From a virus: 41,182 nucleotides of DNA. Below are positions 38,319 to 41,182 of the stretch, in pieces. The notes below the pieces were generated by a model, which was not told the origin of the DNA, searched no databases, and worked only from the letters and a program-made list of their open reading frames with translations. Made by a program: the position numbers and the translations under genes. Positions within the stretch are counted from its first letter, which is position 1. Each line of letters starts with the position of its first letter. Location of the stretch: positions 1 through 41,182 of IMG/VR virus record IMGVR_UViG_3300046787_000356; one strand, 5' to 3'.

Positions 38319-38817
38319 CATTCCCCCTTATTATTGCTCGCTGTTCTGCTCTGAGTGAGTTTCTAATCCCAAAGGTGTCTGGGTACATTCCACTGTTGGG
38401 TGGCATTTTCTGGTCTGAGCCTATTACTTCTTTATCTACTAGGTTTATGATTGAGGTGATTGTGGCTGGTGGCAGTTTTACGGGTACTCCATGCAGGAAC
38501 TCTACCTCAAGCTTCTCTAATTCTTCCTTAAAGCTTGTATTAGTATCGGTAGGGGTGGGCGGATTAGCAACATCAGTGTCAGCTAACGGCTTATCAAGCT
38601 CCAAGTCGGTAACTCCGTCTAGGTAGCGTTGGGCTGCCCATTGCACTACAAGCTTTTGACATTCTTCACGCAATGCCTCGTCTTCAATAGCCCACTCTGG
38701 TTCTGTGAGTTTAAGGTGCATCTCTGCTACTGCTTTATCTAGTTCGCTCAAATCAAAGCCTGAGTCGTCAGCCAAGGCGTTATTAACTGTATTAAGAATA
38801 TCAAGCAAGCTACTCAT
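38302..38817 (-). CDS. Unknown early protein (171 aa)
   Basis: N-terminal 75 residues helical and acidic (LDILNTVNNALADDSGFDLSELDKAVAEMHLKL), then a P/T-rich linker (ANPPTPTDTNTS) and a second helical part. The start overlaps the 21-residue gene's stop (ATGA). Not recognised; no membrane part. Confidence 0.75.
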   Translation of the reverse strand: MSSLLDILNTVNNALADDSGFDLSELDKAVAEMHLKLTEPEWAIEDEALREECQKLVVQWAAQRYLDGVTDLELDKPLADTDVANPPTPTDTNTSFKEELEKLEVEFLHGVPVKLPPATITSIINLVDKEVIGSDQKMPPNSGMYPDTFGIRNSLRAEQRAIIRGNDETPA

Positions 38818-38879
38818 ACCTTATCCTTACTATCATTAGATTGCTTACTTACTAAGTTAGTATATTCTTCCTTAAACAT
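38814..38879 (-). CDS. 21-residue leader peptide
   Basis: AAAGGA lies about 7 bases before the ATG, and the stop overlaps the start of the 38302 gene (ATGA). Sequence MFKEEYTNLVSKQSNDSKDK. Probably a coupling or leader peptide; it follows the tRNA-like element. Confidence 0.4.
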   Translation of the reverse strand: MFKEEYTNLVSKQSNDSKDKV

Positions 38880-38900
38880 TATTGTTCCTTTCTTAATTTT

Positions 38901-38977
38901 GTCCCATATCAGGAATCGAACCTGAGTCTTGGCTAGTCTAGACTTCGCCATGTAATGTACCAGTTATACTAATGGGA
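38901..38977 (-). tRNA. Degenerate tRNA-like element, possible CUA anticodon
   Basis: A clear T-arm (TCAGG-TTCGATT-CCTGA), a 7-base acceptor stem with one T-T mismatch (TCCCATT/TATGGGA) and a D-loop with TGGTA are visible in 77 bases. The anticodon arm is odd: TGGC/GCCA pairs leave a 13-base loop, or a 7-base stem with two mismatches and loop GTCTAGA, whose anticodon (38939-38941) would be CUA. No CCA end encoded. Either an unusual suppressor-type tRNA or a decaying gene. Confidence 0.5.
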
Positions 38978-38995
38978 TAAATTTTAGTGGGAGTG

Positions 38996-39022
38996 GGAGA
39001 GGAAACTTCCGCAAACCTCTCC
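38996..39022. promoter_or_regulatory. Hairpin next to the tRNA-like element
   Basis: GGAGAGG (38996-39002) pairs with CCTCTCC (39016-39022) around a 13-base loop. T-rich sequence follows on the plus strand only (AGTTTTACTTT). In the leftward direction it separates the 59-residue gene from the tRNA-like element, perhaps as a processing site. Confidence 0.35.
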
Positions 39023-39102
39023 AGTTTTACTTTCGTAGACGGCACTCCCTGTTGGGCTTACATAGGTAGCCAAATTTCGCTAAAGTCACCTAATGCCAAG
39101 TC

Positions 39103-39282
39103 TTACATTATCCTCTCAAACAACGCTACTTCTGCTAAGAACTTATGGGTTCTAGCTATTTCATTTACTCTAGGGTCATCTACTGTGTCTATAATGTGAC
39201 ATTCTAGTTCTTCTATTTGGTCTTGTAGGCGGTCAGTCTCAAATGTTCTGTACGGATTATCGTGTATGTAGTTAATTTTCAT
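39103..39282 (-). CDS. Unknown acidic early protein (59 aa)
   Basis: AAAGGAG, overlapping the previous gene's stop, lies 6 bases before the ATG at 39280-39282. Sequence MKINYIHDNPYRTFETDRLQ..., then a helix with alternating charges (EELECHIIDTVDDPRVNEIARTH). Not recognised. Confidence 0.65.
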   Translation of the reverse strand: MKINYIHDNPYRTFETDRLQDQIEELECHIIDTVDDPRVNEIARTHKFLAEVALFERIM

Positions 39283-39293
39283 TGGTTGCTCCT

Positions 39294-39488
39294 TTAGGCA
39301 TTCATTACATCTTTTTGAATATCATTAACTAGATTCTCTGCTATTGTTTTTCTAGCTGTTTCTGCTGCGTACTTTGCTATGTCAATCTTTGTACTTTTCG
39401 GCATTTGTCTAATGACTCTTTCGGTAAGTAATTCTGTAATAAGCGTTTTTAATTCTTCAGTATCGTACTCTACGACAATCTTACTCAT
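39294..39488 (-). CDS. Unknown helical protein (64 aa)
   Basis: AAGGGAG lies 5 bases before the ATG, and it overlaps the membrane protein gene end. Mainly helical (DTEELKTLITELLTERVIRQM, AKYAAETARKTIAENLVNDIQK). A small accessory or coiled-coil protein of unknown role. Confidence 0.7.
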   Translation of the reverse strand: MSKIVVEYDTEELKTLITELLTERVIRQMPKSTKIDIAKYAAETARKTIAENLVNDIQKDVMNA

Positions 39489-39792
39489 TTCTACTCCCTT
39501 GTAATTGATTAGTGTCTATAGTTGTTTGAGTTCCATAGTTATTCACTACCTCTAAGCATGAAACAGGCGTTAAGGCTATCAGACCATCATCATTAGCTAA
39601 GTCGCATAGATCAATACTTAGTGGTTTGCCCATCATGGTCGCAGCATCAACAGGAAGTGGCTTAAACAGTAGTTCGTAAGTCTGTACAAATACCCAACTC
39701 ATTATTATAGCTGTCATAAAAACTACTAGTGCAAAACCAATTACTTCTATAACGCTCTTTATGAATACAATGGCTTTGCTATCATACTTCAT
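39481..39792 (-). CDS. Single-span membrane protein (103 aa)
   Basis: One strong transmembrane helix (SVIEVIGFALVVFMTAIIMSWVFV, residues 13-36) after a short basic start. The remaining 65 residues would be outside the cell and hold two cysteines (ICDLANDDG-like C at about 63 and SCLEV at 79) that could pair. Overlaps both neighbours. An early membrane protein with an outer domain could act in exclusion of other phages; inference only. Confidence 0.7.
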   Translation of the reverse strand: MKYDSKAIVFIKSVIEVIGFALVVFMTAIIMSWVFVQTYELLFKPLPVDAATMMGKPLSIDLCDLANDDGLIALTPVSCLEVVNNYGTQTTIDTNQLQGSRNE

Positions 39793-39970
39793 GTCTTTTT
39801 TTGCCTCCCTTACTGCCAGCTATCTTAGCTAGTTCTCGGTTAGATCCAAAGCCTTTGTTCTTGTTCTTAATCTTGCCACCTAACGCTCCTATCTTTACAT
39901 AATAGTCATCACCGTAAAGTCGTTTATTTGTTTCGGCTACTTTTATGCCTCCAGCTTTAGTGTTACCCAT
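39782..39970 (-). CDS. KGG-repeat-like small protein (62 aa)
   Basis: Short and very basic, rich in G and K: two similar repeat blocks around IGALGGKIKNKN and IAGSKGGKKRH, the style of KGG-type stress or spore peptides found in phages. Likely binds DNA or RNA. Function not established. Confidence 0.65.
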   Translation of the reverse strand: MGNTKAGGIKVAETNKRLYGDDYYVKIGALGGKIKNKNKGFGSNRELAKIAGSKGGKKRHEV

Positions 39971-39971
39971 G

Positions 39972-40289
39972 CTAACCCTCCTCTACTATGCGGTAGCCTA
40001 ATTTTGCTAATTGACGATTTGCGTCTGCATACTCGCCTTGAAATTCTTTCATCTTTTCATAACGTGCTTCGTTTACTTCTTCCGAAGCTTCGTACTTACC
40101 TTGTTCTTGTAGTTGCCTCCTTGCTCTTGTTATTGTTTCCATACTTGGCATCTCTTTGAATGCCTTTATCTGCTTTGGGGTCAACTCCATACCACTCTTG
40201 AGCATATATATAATAAGTAGTTCGGTGTCAGAGTTCCTGGCATCTACTGATGCTTTTAATATTGATTCAACTCTTTGGCTTACGTTCAT
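39972..40289 (-). CDS. Helical early protein, full copy (105 aa)
   Basis: The full version of the gene cut at 1-103. Residues 1-35 look like a helical domain; the middle is ELTPKQIKAFKEMPSMETITRARRQLQ, which could form a winged or HTH-like fold, and the end is charged (YEKMKEFQGEYADANRQLAKLG). ATG overlaps the 115-residue gene's stop. Possibly a regulator or replication organizer; not recognised. Confidence 0.75.
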   Translation of the reverse strand: MNVSQRVESILKASVDARNSDTELLIIYMLKSGMELTPKQIKAFKEMPSMETITRARRQLQEQGKYEASEEVNEARYEKMKEFQGEYADANRQLAKLGYRIVEEG

Positions 40290-40633
40290 GCTAAATTCTC
40301 CTTTACACGATCTATAAATTTCTCTATCTGTTGGCTATACCAAACTTCAAAGTCGCTACTAACATCCATCTGCTTGTACATAACAAACAGTACGGCTCGT
40401 AGTCTTTGGCTTGGTGATTGCCCTGTATCTCGCTTGGCTAGTTCTTTGGGTATCTCGGACTCCTGGTGTTCGTTAGCCTGAAACAGTAACCAACCAAATG
40501 TCTGGTAGTATTCCATTAACATCACCTTGTCAGCTTTAGTTACTTCATTTGTATGAAATCTCAGGCTGACCCCACCATCTTTAAGCGGTGTAACGCCCTC
40601 TAGTATGGCTGGTACTTGGAATTTGTTACTCAT
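40286..40633 (-). CDS. Conserved early protein, second allele (115 aa)
   Basis: The other strain's copy of the gene at 100-447. C-terminal 85 residues are nearly identical, while the first 30 differ by several residues (ILEGVTPLKDGGVSLRFHTN here). Overlaps the 72-residue gene's stop (ATGA). The comparison fixes the start at MSNKF/MSQTF. Confidence 0.8.
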   Translation of the reverse strand: MSNKFQVPAILEGVTPLKDGGVSLRFHTNEVTKADKVMLMEYYQTFGWLLFQANEHQESEIPKELAKRDTGQSPSQRLRAVLFVMYKQMDVSSDFEVWYSQQIEKFIDRVKENLA

Positions 40634-40848
40634 AGGTTACTCGCTAACTTAGCTGCAAGCAATACGTCGTGTTCAGCATCATCACCCATTACGGGGTCTC
40701 CAGCTATCCAGTCTGCTTTATTGTGATACTCTCTAACAAACCTGTCGTACCATTCTCGACCTGATATAAGTTCTTGGTGTTCGCTGTTGTAAACTTTTCC
40801 ACCAATTATGTACAGCCCATAACCCACTATATTTATCTTGTCTGTCAT
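40630..40848 (-). CDS. Alternative gene in the HNH slot (72 aa)
   Basis: Takes the place of the HNH gene (444-947) in the other strain copy, with the same overlaps: its ATG overlaps the exonuclease stop and its stop overlaps the next start. Sequence MTDKINIVGYGLYIIGGKVY..., a beta-rich start and then WIAGDPVMGDDAEHDVLLAAKLASNL. Unrelated to HNH. Possibly the ancestral gene or a rival cassette. Function unknown. Confidence 0.75.
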   Translation of the reverse strand: MTDKINIVGYGLYIIGGKVYNSEHQELISGREWYDRFVREYHNKADWIAGDPVMGDDAEHDVLLAAKLASNL

Positions 40849-41182
40849 TTCATGCCCTCCAACTGTGTTATTAACTCGTCTACTTCTTCTAAGAAGTCTA
40901 GTACAGCATCTTCAAGTGACTCTATATAGTCATCATCACGTTCAACCCTAGTAATGAAGATTGCTCTTTTAGGGTCAAGTCTAGGATCATAACTAACAAA
41001 GTCACACCATTTACGACCAGTAATCCACATCTGCCCCTGCATCTGAGCGTAGTATTTCTTAGGTGCTACTTCAGATAGTAGGGTCATAATATGAGTGGCA
41101 GTATTTGGACATTTAATCTCTATGAGTCCGTCACTACCTACTAAGCCGTCAGGACTTGCCCCTGCTTTAATAGTCTTGTGTT
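40845..41182 (-). CDS. YqaJ-type exonuclease, second allele, partial
   Basis: Carries the C-terminal 111 codons or so of the same exonuclease as 944-1558, cut by the right window edge. Protein is unchanged in the shared 80 residues, including the IEIKCPN region just inside the edge, while the DNA differs at many third positions. Confidence 0.85.
   Translation of the reverse strand, partial: HKTIKAGASPDGLVGSDGLIEIKCPNTATHIMTLLSEVAPKKYYAQMQGQMWITGRKWCDFVSYDPRLDPKRAIFITRVERDDDYIESLEDAVLDFLEEVDELITQLEGMK

Larger units (their letters stand above)
40187..41182. repeat. Right copy of a diverged terminal repeat
   Basis: Homologous to 1-447 and 944-1281. Joining the copies gives a genome unit of 40186 bp (HNH allele) or 39901 bp (72-codon allele). 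The exonuclease tail is identical in protein between the copies while its DNA differs at many third positions, so the two are real alleles and not sequencing errors. Confidence 0.9.

Noticed and set aside
38987-39199. 70-codon rightward frame in the early region
   Set aside because: It lies opposite the 59-residue gene and the hairpin, lacks a ribosome site and runs against the whole unit; the leftward frame with AAAGGAG is better.

Overview
The window is the near-complete genome of a tailed dsDNA phage, about 40 kb and roughly 40% GC by eye, with a podovirus-like set of virion genes: split terminase, portal, scaffold, HK97-type capsid, tail adaptor, tail nozzle, very large internal virion proteins and several tail fibre/depolymerase proteins. 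No tape measure, sheath, integrase, repressor, polymerase, primase or helicase was recognised. Ribosome binding sites are AAGGAG-like and stops are mostly TAA/TGA, so the host is a bacterium using ordinary Shine-Dalgarno initiation. Two peptidoglycan hydrolases (M23, CHAP) and an r1t-like holin fit a Gram-positive-type wall or a candidate-phylum (Patescibacteria-like) host. The host itself cannot be fixed from the sequence.

Layout. The first 1281 bases and the last 996 bases are homologous but not identical (1-447 matches 40187-40633; 944-1281 matches 40845-41182), so the contig closes on itself with a unit of about 39.9-40.2 kb, and the two ends come from two strain variants. Around the circle there are two converging transcription units. 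An early, leftward unit starts at the promoter at 3320-3347. It runs through a Rad52-type annealing protein, a YqaJ/lambda-type exonuclease, HNH genes and many small unknown genes, continues across the contig junction, and ends with small membrane and CHAP-hydrolase genes at 36816. A rightward unit starts at 3360-4330 and runs through terminase, two DNA methyltransferases, portal, scaffold, capsid, fibres and glycosidases, internal virion proteins, tail nozzle, lysis genes and a metallophosphatase, ending at 36819. The two units meet head-on with stop codons that overlap by 3 bases.

The divergent control region (3288-4021) holds few proteins but many signals: several sigma70-type promoters with extended -10 boxes, two terminators, a direct repeat and at least three candidate structured RNAs. 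Further structured, non-coding leaders precede portal, scaffold, the 14637 gene, the 20391 gene, the tail adaptor and the 30678 fibre. They probably set the amounts of virion proteins.

Mobile genes are abundant: five HNH-type endonuclease genes. One is replaced by an unrelated gene in the other strain copy. Another (35151-35768) sits antisense in the late unit with its own promoter and an apparent insertion footprint. A degenerate tRNA-like element with a possible CUA anticodon lies in the early unit.
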